From NCBI GenBank assembly GCA_017473705.1, contig JAFUJQ010000014.1:1-64000 (forward strand): a stretch of 64,000 nucleotides of DNA, written 5' to 3'. The notes below the pieces were generated by a model that was given only the letters and a program-made list of their open reading frames with translations, did not search any database and was not told where the DNA came from. The position numbers and the translations under genes are program-made. This document shows positions 32,682 to 42,479 of this stretch, piece by piece; position 1 is the stretch's first letter; each line of letters starts with the position of its first letter. The stretch is from Bacteroidales bacterium. Lineage in GTDB: Bacteria; Bacteroidota; Bacteroidia; Bacteroidales; UBA932.

Positions 32682-35327
32682 ATGGAACTTCCAGCAAAGT
32701 ATGATCCTGCCTTGACGGAGGATAAATGGTACGCCTATTGGCTTGAAAACAAGTTCTTTCATTCAGAACCTGACGAAAGAGAACCTTATACGATCGTGAT
32801 TCCTCCACCTAATGTGACTGGAATCCTTCACATGGGCCACGTTCTCAACAATACATTGAATGACGTTCTCGTCCGCAAGGCAAGGATGGACGGCAAGAAC
32901 GCATGCTGGGTGCCTGGCACTGACCATGCATCGATCGCTACTGAGAACAAGGTGGTTCAGAAACTTGCAGCTGAGGGCATCAGGAAGGAGGACCTCACCC
33001 GTGAGCAGTTCCTCGAGCATGCATGGGAGTGGAAGGAGAAGCATGGAGGCATCATCCTCAGCCAGCTCCGCAAGCTCGGCGCGTCATGCGACTGGGACAG
33101 GACCAAATTCACTATGGATCCGGAGCTCAGCGAGGCTGTGATCAGCACATTCGTTTACTTCTATAATAAAGGATACATCTATAGAGGTGTACGTATGGTG
33201 AACTGGGACCCTGTTGGACTTACAGCAGTGAGTGACGAAGAGGTGATCCACAAGGATACTGTCAGCAAGTTCTACCATATGAGATACTTCATCTCTGACG
33301 GAAACGGAAATCCTACAGATAAATATATCATCATCGCTACAACACGTCCTGAGACAATCATGGCGGATGCCGCTGTGTGCGTGAACCCTGCAGATGAGCG
33401 CTATCACTGGCTCAAGGGCAAGAAGGTCCTTATCCCATTGATCAACAAGGAGATTCCTATTATCGAGGACAGCTATGTGGCAATGGATTTCGGTACAGGA
33501 TGCCTCAAGGTGACTCCTGCACACGACGTAAACGACTATGAGATCGGAATGCGTCATAACCTTCCGGTTCTTGACATCATCGACGATCATGGCCGTCTCA
33601 ACGAGAAGGCTCAGATCCTCGTAGGAGAGGACCGTTTCGATGCAAGAAAGAAGATAGTGGAAATGCTCCAGGAGGCTGGAAACCTCGAGAAGATGGAGGA
33701 TTATACATCTCCTGTAGGATATTCAGAGAGGACAAACGCAGTGATCGAGCCAAGGCTCTCGATGCAGTGGTTCCTCAAGATGGAGGCGCTTGCAAAGGAT
33801 GCCCTCGAGTCTGTCGAGAGCGGAAACGTAAAGCTGATTCCGGACAAATACCGCAATACATACCGTCACTGGATGGAGAATGTACGCGACTGGTGCATCT
33901 CGCGTCAGCTCTGGTGGGGACAGCGCATCCCTGCATACTACCTTCCTGACGGACAGGTAGTTGTAGCGGAAACACCTGAAAAGGCTCTCGAGGCTGCTCA
34001 GAAGATAGATTCTTCGCTCACAGCTGCAGACCTTCACCAGGATGAGGATGTCCTCGATACATGGTTCTCATCATGGCTGTGGCCTATTTCAGTGTTCGAT
34101 ACCAACAAGGCCGGACATCCTGAGGCTGAGCCTAACAAGGACCTTGCATACTATTATCCTACAAACGACCTCGTGACAGGTCCGGACATCCTTTTCTTCT
34201 GGGTGGCTCGTATGATCATGGCAGGAAACGAGTTCATGAACGATGTTCCTTTCCGTAATGTGTATCTCACCGGTATCGTGCGTGACAAGCTCGGCCGCAA
34301 GATGTCGAAGACTCTCGGAAACTCACCGGACCCTCTCGACCTCATCGAGAAGTATGGAGCTGACGCAGTCCGTCTCGGTATGCTTCTCTGCAGCTCGGCA
34401 GGAAATGACATTCTCTATGATGAGTCGCAGATAGAGCAGGGTAGAAACTTCAATAACAAGGTCTGGAATGCATTCCGCCTCGTTACGGGATGGACTGTCG
34501 ATGCTGCGGCGCAGCAGCCTGAGGCATCTGCAGTTGCGGTGAAGTGGTTTGAGAACAAGCTCAGTCAGGTTGTTGAGACAGTAGAAGATCATTTCTCAAA
34601 ATTCCGTATTTCAGATGCGCTGATGGCCATCTACAAGTTCTTCTGGGATGATTTCTGCGCATGGTACCTTGAGGCTGTGAAGCCAGCGTATGGTGCAGGT
34701 ATAGATAAGGCTACATATGACGCAACCATAGGATTCTTTGATGCTCTTCTGAAGATGATCCATCCTATCATGCCGTTCATCACCGAGGAACTCTGGCAGA
34801 ATATGGCTGAGCGTCAGCCGGGCGAGACCATCATGAACCAGCGTTATCCTCAGGCGAAACCATATGACGCAGAGTTCATCGCAGCATTCGAGATGGCATG
34901 CGAGGCTGTTGCCGGCGTACGTAACATCCGTCAGAGCAAGAACCTTTCACCAAGGGAGGCTCTCGACCTCAAGATCAAGGGTGATTTCCCTGCTGAGGTT
35001 CTTCCTGTAGTGATGAAGCTTGCCAACGTTACCGTAGGCAATGCTGAAGGAGACATGTCAGCAGCACAGAGATTCATGGTAAGGACTGTTGAAATGTTCG
35101 TTCCACTCACTGGACTTATCAACGTGGAAGAGGAGATTGCGAAGCTCGAAGCAGAGCTCGCGTACCAGCAGAAATTCCTTGACAGCGTGCGCAAAAAGCT
35201 CGCGAATGAGCGCTTTGTTGCCAACGCTCCGGAGGCTGTGGTAGCTGTCGAACGTAAAAAAGAGGCAGATTCGCTTTCAAAGATCGAAAGTATCACTGCG
35301 TCGCTCAATGCATTGAAAAAGAACTAA
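32682..35327 (+). CDS. valS: Valyl-tRNA synthetase
   Basis: This class I aminoacyl-tRNA synthetase has 881 residues. The HIGH motif is in [16 protein letters not shown] and the KMSKS motif in [16 protein letters not shown]. The editing domain (about 190-340) has [17 protein letters not shown] and [34 protein letters not shown] is conserved. The C-terminal anticodon domain ends with the Val-specific coiled coil ([20 protein letters not shown], then KKLAN). It leads a forward run of eight closely spaced genes. Confidence 0.97.
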   Translation: MELPAKYDPALTEDKWYAYWLENKFFHSEPDEREPYTIVIPPPNVTGILHMGHVLNNTLNDVLVRKARMDGKNACWVPGTDHASIATENKVVQKLAAEGIRKEDLTREQFLEHAWEWKEKHGGIILSQLRKLGASCDWDRTKFTMDPELSEAVISTFVYFYNKGYIYRGVRMVNWDPVGLTAVSDEEVIHKDTVSKFYHMRYFISDGNGNPTDKYIIIATTRPETIMADAAVCVNPADERYHWLKGKKVLIPLINKEIPIIEDSYVAMDFGTGCLKVTPAHDVNDYEIGMRHNLPVLDIIDDHGRLNEKAQILVGEDRFDARKKIVEMLQEAGNLEKMEDYTSPVGYSERTNAVIEPRLSMQWFLKMEALAKDALESVESGNVKLIPDKYRNTYRHWMENVRDWCISRQLWWGQRIPAYYLPDGQVVVAETPEKALEAAQKIDSSLTAADLHQDEDVLDTWFSSWLWPISVFDTNKAGHPEAEPNKDLAYYYPTNDLVTGPDILFFWVARMIMAGNEFMNDVPFRNVYLTGIVRDKLGRKMSKTLGNSPDPLDLIEKYGADAVRLGMLLCSSAGNDILYDESQIEQGRNFNNKVWNAFRLVTGWTVDAAAQQPEASAVAVKWFENKLSQVVETVEDHFSKFRISDALMAIYKFFWDDFCAWYLEAVKPAYGAGIDKATYDATIGFFDALLKMIHPIMPFITEELWQNMAERQPGETIMNQRYPQAKPYDAEFIAAFEMACEAVAGVRNIRQSKNLSPREALDLKIKGDFPAEVLPVVMKLANVTVGNAEGDMSAAQRFMVRTVEMFVPLTGLINVEEEIAKLEAELAYQQKFLDSVRKKLANERFVANAPEAVVAVERKKEADSLSKIESITASLNALKKN

Positions 35328-35363
35328 TAAAACAATAAAGTTTATTTGGTTAACATTTTTGTT

Positions 35364-35771
35364 ATGCTGAAATCTGAGCTGTTTTTGGATGTCAGGTACT
35401 ATGAAACCGACCAGATGGGCATCGTCCATCACTCAAATTACATCAGATATTTTGAGTGTGGAAGGACAGCAATGCTGAAGGAGCTCGGCCTGCCTCTCGA
35501 GAAAATCGAGGAGTCAGGCGTGATGCTTCCGGTCGTGTCGGTCGAGTGCCGTTACAAGGTGCCGGCAAAGCTCGGTGATACATTGAGGGTGGTCAGCATC
35601 ATCGATGAGATGCCGAGAGCGAAGCTTGTCATCAGGAACGAGATCTACAACCCGGAAGGATACCTTGTATGCGAGGGTTCTGTGACACTTGGATTCATAA
35701 ATTCAGAGACAAGGCGTCCGATAAGGTGTCCGGAGTCTCTGATGGCTATATTTGATGAACACATAAATTAA
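35364..35771 (+). CDS. Acyl-CoA thioesterase, YbgC/4HBT hotdog family
   Basis: This 135-residue hotdog-fold thioesterase carries the catalytic Asp in VRYYETDQMGIVHHSNYIRYFE, the signature of the YbgC/FadM group. The start is ATG 35364; the longer frame begins with TTG 35346. In proteobacteria YbgC sits with the Tol-Pal genes, while here it stands before the Tat genes. The substrate is probably a short or medium acyl-CoA. Confidence 0.9.
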   Translation: MLKSELFLDVRYYETDQMGIVHHSNYIRYFECGRTAMLKELGLPLEKIEESGVMLPVVSVECRYKVPAKLGDTLRVVSIIDEMPRAKLVIRNEIYNPEGYLVCEGSVTLGFINSETRRPIRCPESLMAIFDEHIN

Positions 35772-35782
35772 TTTAGATATAT

Positions 35783-35989
35783 ATGACAACATTTATGCTG
35801 ATGCCATTGACCATCGGAGTATGGGAGTGGGTCATTATCGCGCTTGTGGTTCTTCTTCTTTTCGGCGGCAAGAAGATTCCTGAACTGATGAAGGGGCTTG
35901 GCAAGGGAGTCAAGAACTTCAAGGAGGGGATGAAGGAAGTCGAGAATGATGTGAATGAGATAAAGAAGGATATAGAGTCGGAGCAATAA
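35783..35989 (+). CDS. tatA: Sec-independent protein translocase TatA
   Basis: This 68-residue protein has one membrane segment (about 12-28) followed by the [16 protein letters not shown] amphipathic helix and an acidic tail. TatA oligomerises to form the pore for folded proteins with twin-arginine signals. No separate TatB is present, so TatA probably has both roles, as in other Bacteroidota. Its stop overlaps the tatC start by 1 nt. Confidence 0.94.
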   Translation: MTTFMLMPLTIGVWEWVIIALVVLLLFGGKKIPELMKGLGKGVKNFKEGMKEVENDVNEIKKDIESEQ

Positions 35990-36729
35990 TGTCTCAATCT
36001 GCAGAAATGACCTTCTGGGATCATCTCGAGGATCTGAGAAAAAGTCTCTTCAGAATGATTGCTGTCTTTGTTGTGACAGCAGTTGCATTGTTCTTTTTCA
36101 AGGATTTCCTCTTTGATGATGTCATTCTGGCGCCCTCAAAGTCTGACTTCTTCCTATACAGACTTTTGGGGACTGAATTCTCTATGTCTTTGGTCAACCT
36201 TGAAGTTGCGGCCCAGTTTATGATCCATATGAAGGTCACATTCGTTTCTGCCTTGATATTGACCTTTCCTTATCATATATATGAGGTGTGGCGATTTGTA
36301 GCGCCCGCTCTGTATGAAAATGAAAAGACGGCAGTCAGAAAGGCATTTGCATTCGCATCTTTCCTGTTCTATCTTGGAGTGGTTGTTGCATATGCTTTGC
36401 TGTTTCCTCTGATGCTGAACTTTTTTGCAGGATATCAGGTCAGTCCGGATGTGCCGAATACTTTTTCGTTGACTTCATATATATCGTTGTTTACGTCAAC
36501 GGTGCTTACATTCGGAATCGTGTTCGAATTTCCTACAGTGGTTGTGGCTTTGTCAGCTCTGGGTGTGCTGACCAAAGATACATTGGCGTCATTCAGAAAG
36601 CATGCAATTTTGGTGGTTGTCGTGTTGGCGGCAGTGATAACACCGTCAGGTGACCCTTTTTCAATGCTGGTAGTGTCGGTGCCATTATACCTGTTATATG
36701 AATTCAGCATTTTGCTGTGCAGAAAATAA
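35989..36729 (+). CDS. tatC: Sec-independent protein translocase TatC
   Basis: This 246-residue, six-segment membrane protein is the signal-peptide receptor of the Tat system. The N-terminal MTFWDHLEDLRKSLFRM is the diagnostic motif (the Glu in HLEDLR). FPYHIYEVWRFVAPALYENEK and TFGIVFEFPTVVVALSALGV are conserved. It is translationally coupled to tatA. Confidence 0.95.
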   Translation: MSQSAEMTFWDHLEDLRKSLFRMIAVFVVTAVALFFFKDFLFDDVILAPSKSDFFLYRLLGTEFSMSLVNLEVAAQFMIHMKVTFVSALILTFPYHIYEVWRFVAPALYENEKTAVRKAFAFASFLFYLGVVVAYALLFPLMLNFFAGYQVSPDVPNTFSLTSYISLFTSTVLTFGIVFEFPTVVVALSALGVLTKDTLASFRKHAILVVVVLAAVITPSGDPFSMLVVSVPLYLLYEFSILLCRK

Positions 36730-36732
36730 TAT

Positions 36733-38667
36733 ATGATATCTATTAACAATCTTACCGTAGCTTATGGAGGCTTCACCTTGCTGAATGAAATCAATTTTCA
36801 TATCAGCGAGAGTGACAAGATAGGCCTTGTGGGAAAGAATGGTGCGGGTAAATCTACGATATTGAAGCTGATCTGCGGACTTCAGAGTCCTACGAGCGGT
36901 AAGGTTGCCGTGCCAGGCGGGCTGAAGATAGGCTATCTCCCGCAGATCATGGAGCATCATCGCGGCCGCAGCGTCATAGACGAGGCTATGACGGCTTTCG
37001 CTGATATGTTCGCAATGGAGGCGGAGCTGGAGAGCATAACGCTTGAGCTCGCAGAAAGAACTGATTACGAATCCAAAGAGTATCAAGACCTTATAATCAG
37101 GATGAACGAGGTGAATGACAGGATTTCATATACTCGTTCTGACAATCCGCAGGTCCTGGCAGAGCGTACGCTCCTCGGCCTGGGATTCCGCTTTGAGGAG
37201 CTGTCGAGACCGACTGAGACTTTCAGTCAGGGCTGGAACATGCGCATCGAGCTTGCGAAGATACTTCTGTCCAAGCCGGATGTGCTTCTGCTTGACGAGC
37301 CGACAAACCACCTTGATATAGAGTCAATCGAGTGGCTCGAGGGGTATCTTAAGGATTATAAGGGTTCTCTTGTACTGATATCACATGACAGGAAGTTCCT
37401 TGACAACGTCACAAACAGGACAGTAGAGATCATGGTCGGCAGGATTCATGACTATAAGGTTCCGTATAGCAAGTACTTGGAACTCAGGAGGGAACGCCTC
37501 GAACAGCAGCGTGCTGCGTTTGAGAATCAGCAGAGGATGATCGAGAAGACGGAGGAGTTCATCGAGAAGTTCAGATACAAGCCGACAAAGTCCAATCAGG
37601 TTCAGTCCCGTGTCAAGCAGCTGGAGAAACTTGAGAGGATTGAAGTCGACATAGAAGACCGTTCTGCACTCTGCGTGAAGTTTCCTCCGGCTCCGCGTTC
37701 GGGAGACATTGCATATAAGGCAGTGGACATGAAGGTCGGATATGGAGAGAAAGTGGTGTTCTCGGATGCTCAGATTGAGGCTCGCAGAGGAGAGAAGGTC
37801 GCTCTTGTGGGAAGGAACGGTGAAGGAAAGACAACTCTGATGAGGGTGATCATGCGAGAACTTGATCCGATGGCAGGCGAGTCTCGTGTCGGATATAATG
37901 TAAATATAGGATATTACGCTCAGAATCAGGAAGATATACTTGATAAGGAGGATACGGTATTCGGTACACTGGACCGCATTGCAGTCGGTGACATACGACT
38001 TAAGCTCCGTGATATCCTCGGCGCATTTCTCTTCAAGGGAGAGGATATCGACAAGAAAGTCGCAGTGTTGAGCGGCGGAGAGAGAGCGCGCCTGGCTATG
38101 GCGAAGCTCATGCTCAAGCCATACAACCTTCTGGCGCTTGACGAGCCGACAAACCATATGGACATACGCTCGAAGGATATATTGAAGCAGGCGCTCAAGG
38201 CTTATGACGGTACGTTGATAATAGTTTCGCATGACCGAGACTTCCTGGATGGACTCGTTGACAAGCTTTATGAATTCAGGGACGGCCGTGTGAAGGAGCA
38301 TCTTGGAGGAGTGCAGGACTTCCTGGAGAGAAGGAAGCTTGAGAGCTTGAGCGAGTTGGAAAGACATTACAAGCCTGTTGCAGAGGAAAAGCCTGCTGAG
38401 GTCGTGCAGAGGAAGGAAGAGGCCAAGCAGGAGTATCAGGCGAAGAAATATGTATCTAAAGAAGAAAAGAAGATAAGGAGTCGTATCTCATTCGTAGAGA
38501 AGAAAATAGAAGAGTTGGAAGGAAGACTTGCTGAGATAGAGTCCGTGCTCATGAATCCTGGTCCTGAAGATGATGTGATGGAGTTGACCAGGTCCTATCT
38601 TGAGACCAAGCGCGAGCTTGATTACAAGATGGAGGAATGGGAGAAGTTGAACGAATCATTGGAATAA
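36733..38667 (+). CDS. ABC-F family ATPase
   Basis: This 644-residue soluble protein has two ABC domains and no membrane part, so it acts at the ribosome rather than as a transporter. The first Walker A is GKNGAGKST, the signature FSQGWNMRIELAK and Walker B LLLLDEPTNHLD. The second set is GRNGEGKTT, LSGGERARLAMAK and LLALDEPTNHMD. The interdomain linker is basic (RERLEQQRAAFENQQRMIEK). The C-terminus is a charged coiled coil like that of Uup/YdiF types. Antibiotic resistance should not be assumed. Confidence 0.94.
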   Translation: MISINNLTVAYGGFTLLNEINFHISESDKIGLVGKNGAGKSTILKLICGLQSPTSGKVAVPGGLKIGYLPQIMEHHRGRSVIDEAMTAFADMFAMEAELESITLELAERTDYESKEYQDLIIRMNEVNDRISYTRSDNPQVLAERTLLGLGFRFEELSRPTETFSQGWNMRIELAKILLSKPDVLLLDEPTNHLDIESIEWLEGYLKDYKGSLVLISHDRKFLDNVTNRTVEIMVGRIHDYKVPYSKYLELRRERLEQQRAAFENQQRMIEKTEEFIEKFRYKPTKSNQVQSRVKQLEKLERIEVDIEDRSALCVKFPPAPRSGDIAYKAVDMKVGYGEKVVFSDAQIEARRGEKVALVGRNGEGKTTLMRVIMRELDPMAGESRVGYNVNIGYYAQNQEDILDKEDTVFGTLDRIAVGDIRLKLRDILGAFLFKGEDIDKKVAVLSGGERARLAMAKLMLKPYNLLALDEPTNHMDIRSKDILKQALKAYDGTLIIVSHDRDFLDGLVDKLYEFRDGRVKEHLGGVQDFLERRKLESLSELERHYKPVAEEKPAEVVQRKEEAKQEYQAKKYVSKEEKKIRSRISFVEKKIEELEGRLAEIESVLMNPGPEDDVMELTRSYLETKRELDYKMEEWEKLNESLE

Positions 38668-38673
38668 CATCAT

Positions 38674-39420
38674 ATGGAAGAAAAGAAAATGCAGTACCTG
38701 TTCGGAATGCATCCGGTGCTGGAGGCTGTGAAGGCAGGTAAGAAATTCGATAAGGTGCTCTTGAAGCAGGGCCTCGAGGGAGCGCAGTTCAGAGAGTTGA
38801 TGGAACTGCTGAAGGTTAATGATATCCCTTTTCAGTTCGTGCCTGGCGAGAGACTCAACAGGGCAGTGAGAGGATCCCATCAGGGTGTCCTTGCATATAT
38901 TTCACAGATAGATTATATTGATATAGAGCAGCTTGTGAACAATGCTCTCGGCTGTAGCGAGAATCCTTTGCTCGTGATTCTGGACGGAGTAAGCGATGTG
39001 CGCAACCTTGGCGCGATTGCAAGAAGTCTGGAGTGTGCAGGCGGACAGGGTATCATCGTTCCTGCAAAGGGAGGAGCGGCAATCAATGCCGATGCAGTCA
39101 AGGCATCAGCCGGCGCGCTTATGAGGATGGATACTTGCAAAGTGCCGAACCTCCGTGTTGCAGCGTATTATCTTCAGCAGAGCGGATTCAAGCTGGTTGC
39201 GGCAACAGAAAAGACGGACAACCTTATATACGATGTCGATATGACCGGTCCATGTGCCATAATCATGGGGTCAGAGGGCAAGGGAATCTCTCAGGCCATG
39301 CTTGACCTTGCAGATGAGAAGGCTGCCATCCCGATGGCGGGTGAAATCACATCCCTGAATGTTTCAGTAGCATCTGCAGTCCTTATGTATGAAGCTGTAA
39401 GACAGCGCATTAAAAAGTAA
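38674..39420 (+). CDS. rlmB: 23S rRNA 2'-O-ribose methyltransferase RlmB (SpoU family)
   Basis: This 248-residue SPOUT methyltransferase has an N-terminal L30e-like substrate domain (YLFGMHPVLEAVKAG and GSHQGVLAYIS). The knot domain carries SDVRNLGAIARSLECAG, MGSEGKGISQAML and SLNVSVASAVLMYEAVR. The expected target is Gm2251 of 23S rRNA. It lies 6 nt after the ABC-F gene. Confidence 0.94.
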   Translation: MEEKKMQYLFGMHPVLEAVKAGKKFDKVLLKQGLEGAQFRELMELLKVNDIPFQFVPGERLNRAVRGSHQGVLAYISQIDYIDIEQLVNNALGCSENPLLVILDGVSDVRNLGAIARSLECAGGQGIIVPAKGGAAINADAVKASAGALMRMDTCKVPNLRVAAYYLQQSGFKLVAATEKTDNLIYDVDMTGPCAIIMGSEGKGISQAMLDLADEKAAIPMAGEITSLNVSVASAVLMYEAVRQRIKK

Positions 39421-39437
39421 ACCTTAATTTTAAAGAT

Positions 39438-40355
39438 ATGAAAAAGTTGATTTTCGTGATTGCTGCAATGCTTCTTATGGGGGCGAGCGCATTTGCACAG
39501 CCGCTGCTGGTTCAGGACAAGTCATATGAGAAGTTCACGACAGTCAGTGCAGAGGACTATTTCGTCCTTAAGTTCTATAAGTCAGACTCATATTCTATCA
39601 AGTTGAAGACTGATGAGAGGATTGCCGCTCACGTTCAGGCATATGTAAAGAATGGAACATTATACTTGATTTTGGATGAGAAAGGATATTCTCCTGAGCT
39701 TAAGAAGACCCTGAGACAGAAAGGTGCAGCAATTCCGGTACTTGAAGCAGAGGTTTATATGCCTACAGTTACTTCGTTGATTTTCAAGAATAAGGTTGCA
39801 GTGACGCACTTTGATACATTTACAACTGAAACGTTTACTTTGACTGCTACGGATAACGTGCTTGTATCTCAGCTTAATGTAGACTGCTCAACTGCCGAGC
39901 TGAATCTGTCAAAGAACGCTCAGGTGACCGGTGTGGTCAATGCGGCAAGCAAACTCTATCTCAATGCTTCAAACTCAACACAGGTTTCGTTGACACAGAA
40001 TGGCGGCAACACCTTCATCAATCAGAGCAATTCAACATATATTGACATGCAGGCGACTGTCAATACCCTCGAGATTGAGGCTTCAGGAAGTTCTGAGTCG
40101 CATTTCTCAGGAACAGCATCTATGCAGAAAGTCATTTCTTCCGGTCTTTCGAGGGTGGATACAGAGCTTCTTGATGCAAAAGACGGAGATGTCATGCTCA
40201 ACGGATCTGCCAAGTGCCATGTCAATGTATCAGAAACACTTAAGGTCAATCTCACCGGCGGAGCCATGCTGACCTTCAAGAGAAATCCGGCTTTTGAGAT
40301 AGACAGAGTTGTGAATTCTACCTTGATAAAGGCGGATGACGTTAAGAGAAAGTAA
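39438..40355 (+). CDS. Secreted DUF2807 (auto-transporter adhesin head GIN-like) protein
   Basis: This 305-residue exported protein has a signal peptide (about 1-20, ending ASAFAQ). The rest forms a repetitive beta solenoid of Asn-, Ser- and Thr-rich strands (STAELNLSKNAQVTG, LYLNASNSTQVSLTQ). This is typical of DUF2807/GIN-domain proteins, common and uncharacterised in Bacteroidota. Its TAA overlaps the dipeptidase ATG by 1 nt. Confidence 0.85.
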   Translation: MKKLIFVIAAMLLMGASAFAQPLLVQDKSYEKFTTVSAEDYFVLKFYKSDSYSIKLKTDERIAAHVQAYVKNGTLYLILDEKGYSPELKKTLRQKGAAIPVLEAEVYMPTVTSLIFKNKVAVTHFDTFTTETFTLTATDNVLVSQLNVDCSTAELNLSKNAQVTGVVNAASKLYLNASNSTQVSLTQNGGNTFINQSNSTYIDMQATVNTLEIEASGSSESHFSGTASMQKVISSGLSRVDTELLDAKDGDVMLNGSAKCHVNVSETLKVNLTGGAMLTFKRNPAFEIDRVVNSTLIKADDVKRK

Positions 40356-41416
40356 TGTTTGTTCTTGACAGTCATTGTGATACGCCATCGCAGATCCTTC
40401 GTCTGAGGGATCTGTCGGTTGATAATGAATATTCGCACGTCGACTTCCCGAAGCTTAAGCGAGGGGGAGTTGACGGAGCTTTTTTTGCGCTGTATGTGCC
40501 AGCTTCTCTTGAGACCGATGCTGCATATGCGTATTACATGCGCCTGCTTGATGCTGTCCGGACGGTTGTCAGGCAGAATCCAGCAGCAGTCAGACTGACA
40601 GTCAGTGAGCTGGATGCAAGAAAGAATCAGTCAGAAGGAGTCTTCTCTATGTTCCTTGGGCTTGAGAACGGCTCTCCTGTCGGCAGCAGGCTTGAACGTA
40701 TACATGAGTTTTATGATGCGGGCGTAAGATATATGACGCTATGTCATTCCAGGGACAATCAGATATGCGATTCATGTGCCTCTGCTTCTGGAAAATGGGG
40801 AGGGCTGAGTCCTTTCGGAAAGGAGGTCATTGCGGAGATGAATCATATGGGCATGCTGGTAGATGTTTCTCATATCTCGGATGCAGCCTTTTATGATGTG
40901 TTGAGATGTTCCAAGAAGCCTGTTGTAGCGACGCATTCCTGCTGTCGTGCGCTTTCTGAGCATCCGCGTAACATGACAGACGACATGATCCGTGCTCTTG
41001 CATCGGAGGGCGGAGTAATTCAGATAAATTTCTATCCGCTCTTTCTTGATGCCACTTTCAGTAAGGTCCTGTCAGATTCGCATATAATGGATGAAGGGGA
41101 GGATATAGAACAGGAATTCATCAAGGATCCTTCTGATCCTGATAAAAGATATGCCTGGAACAATGTGCAGCAAGCCTTGCTCGGATTGCAGCGCCCATCG
41201 TTCAGGAAAATCGCAGATCACATAGATCACGTTGTATCGTTGGTTGGCATAGAGCACGTCGGACTTGGGTCCGATTATGACGGTATAGAGGTCACTCCTG
41301 AGGGAATGGAGGATATCTCCATGATACCTAGGATCTTTGATGAACTTCGCTTCCGGGGGTATTCTGAATCTGATCTCGCAAAAATTGCCTCCGAGAACTT
41401 CTTCCGTATCCTTTAA
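40355..41416 (+). CDS. Membrane (renal) dipeptidase family, M19
   Basis: This 353-residue zinc dipeptidase lacks a signal peptide and is probably cytosolic. Zinc ligands and family motifs are LDSHCDTPSQI, SMFLGLENGSPVG, MTLCHSRDNQ, GMLVDVSHISDAAFYDVL, KPVVATHSCCRALSEHPRN and EHVGLGSDYDGI. It would cleave dipeptides, including those with D-residues. It is the last gene of the valS run and overlaps the convergent transporter by 4 nt. Confidence 0.93.
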   Translation: MFVLDSHCDTPSQILRLRDLSVDNEYSHVDFPKLKRGGVDGAFFALYVPASLETDAAYAYYMRLLDAVRTVVRQNPAAVRLTVSELDARKNQSEGVFSMFLGLENGSPVGSRLERIHEFYDAGVRYMTLCHSRDNQICDSCASASGKWGGLSPFGKEVIAEMNHMGMLVDVSHISDAAFYDVLRCSKKPVVATHSCCRALSEHPRNMTDDMIRALASEGGVIQINFYPLFLDATFSKVLSDSHIMDEGEDIEQEFIKDPSDPDKRYAWNNVQQALLGLQRPSFRKIADHIDHVVSLVGIEHVGLGSDYDGIEVTPEGMEDISMIPRIFDELRFRGYSESDLAKIASENFFRIL

Positions 41417-42348
41417 TGAGTCTTGCGTGTGTTCTGGTGCATGACTACCACTGTCACTGCTGCCAGGATCAGCAGAATGCCGATCATGGACTTGAGATAT
41501 AGGTGTTCTCCTAGGAATACAACGCCAAGAATCACGGCTGTGACAGGCTGGAGGGCGCCAAGAATCGATGTGAGTGTCGGACCTATTCTTCTTACTGCCT
41601 TTACTCCCGTGAAGTTTGATATCATGGTCGACCATAATCCCAGCCCAAGTATGTAAAGCCAGTTCTTGCCACCTGTAATCAGGGAGAGTCTGCCATCCAG
41701 GACAAAAGCGCATATGATGAAATATACGGCGCTGAGAATCATGATCCACGTGGTGAACTTGACGACCTCGATCTTGTCTGCCTTCAGTCTCTTCATCAGT
41801 ATGTAATATGCAGCGAAAGAGAATGCTGATATGAGAGAGCAGGTGAGTCCCAGCTGCGTATTGCCGTTTTCTACAATGAGGCTGTCTCCGGATGCAAGCA
41901 GATAGACACCGAAGATGGATGCTGCAATGGCTATCATATCAACCCATGACTTATGCTCGCCGAAGAAGAACATCATGCATATGGCAACAATGACCGGATA
42001 CATGAAGTTTATGGTGGATGCTATGCCGCTGGATATGTTTGCATATCCGATAAGCAGGGTGATGGAGGTAATTGCTCTAAGAGCACTTAGCAGTATGATT
42101 TTCCATGTTTCGTCGAATGAGTTCGGACGGAGCGTCTTATTCTTGCAGAAAGCATAGATCATCAATACTAATCCTGCGATGCCCCACCTGTATGAAAGTA
42201 CATCAAAATTGGAGAGTCCTGCAGCAAGAAGTCCTATGCTGAACAAGGGAGAAAAGCCAAAGGATGCGGAAGAAATGACTGCGTAAAATATGCCGTTTCT
42301 CCTGATTCTTCGCTTCTTTCTCTCGTAATTATGATGAATGTCACTCAT
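41413..42348 (-). CDS. EamA/DMT-superfamily transporter (second)
   Basis: This 311-residue inner-membrane protein has ten hydrophobic segments in two EamA halves. A basic His/Arg-rich N-terminus (HHNYERKKRRIRRNG) is cytoplasmic. Marks are YRWGIAGLVLMIYAF and LGALQPVTAVILGVVFLGEH near the end. It is a paralogue of the transporter at 24244-25146 with clearly different sequence. The substrate is unknown. The 130-nt gap upstream has three ATGTTTTA words and no gene. Confidence 0.9.
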   Translation of the reverse strand: MSDIHHNYERKKRRIRRNGIFYAVISSASFGFSPLFSIGLLAAGLSNFDVLSYRWGIAGLVLMIYAFCKNKTLRPNSFDETWKIILLSALRAITSITLLIGYANISSGIASTINFMYPVIVAICMMFFFGEHKSWVDMIAIAASIFGVYLLASGDSLIVENGNTQLGLTCSLISAFSFAAYYILMKRLKADKIEVVKFTTWIMILSAVYFIICAFVLDGRLSLITGGKNWLYILGLGLWSTMISNFTGVKAVRRIGPTLTSILGALQPVTAVILGVVFLGEHLYLKSMIGILLILAAVTVVVMHQNTRKTH

Positions 42349-42479
42349 TTTGTTTGTCTAATCCTTAAGTTGTTGATTATATGATACTTATGTTTTATAT
42401 AAATAGAACTTATTGTAAATCCCAAGCCGTGTAACAATTATGTTTTATCGGTAAACAAAAATGTTTTACTTATTATATT

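Noticed and set aside
35783..36729. Missing tatB as a defect
   Set aside because: Bacteroidota normally have TatA and TatC only, with a two-role TatA.
36733..38667. Antibiotic-resistance ABC-F protein
   Set aside because: It lies in a housekeeping run and has the general Uup/YdiF layout; nothing in the sequence supports resistance.
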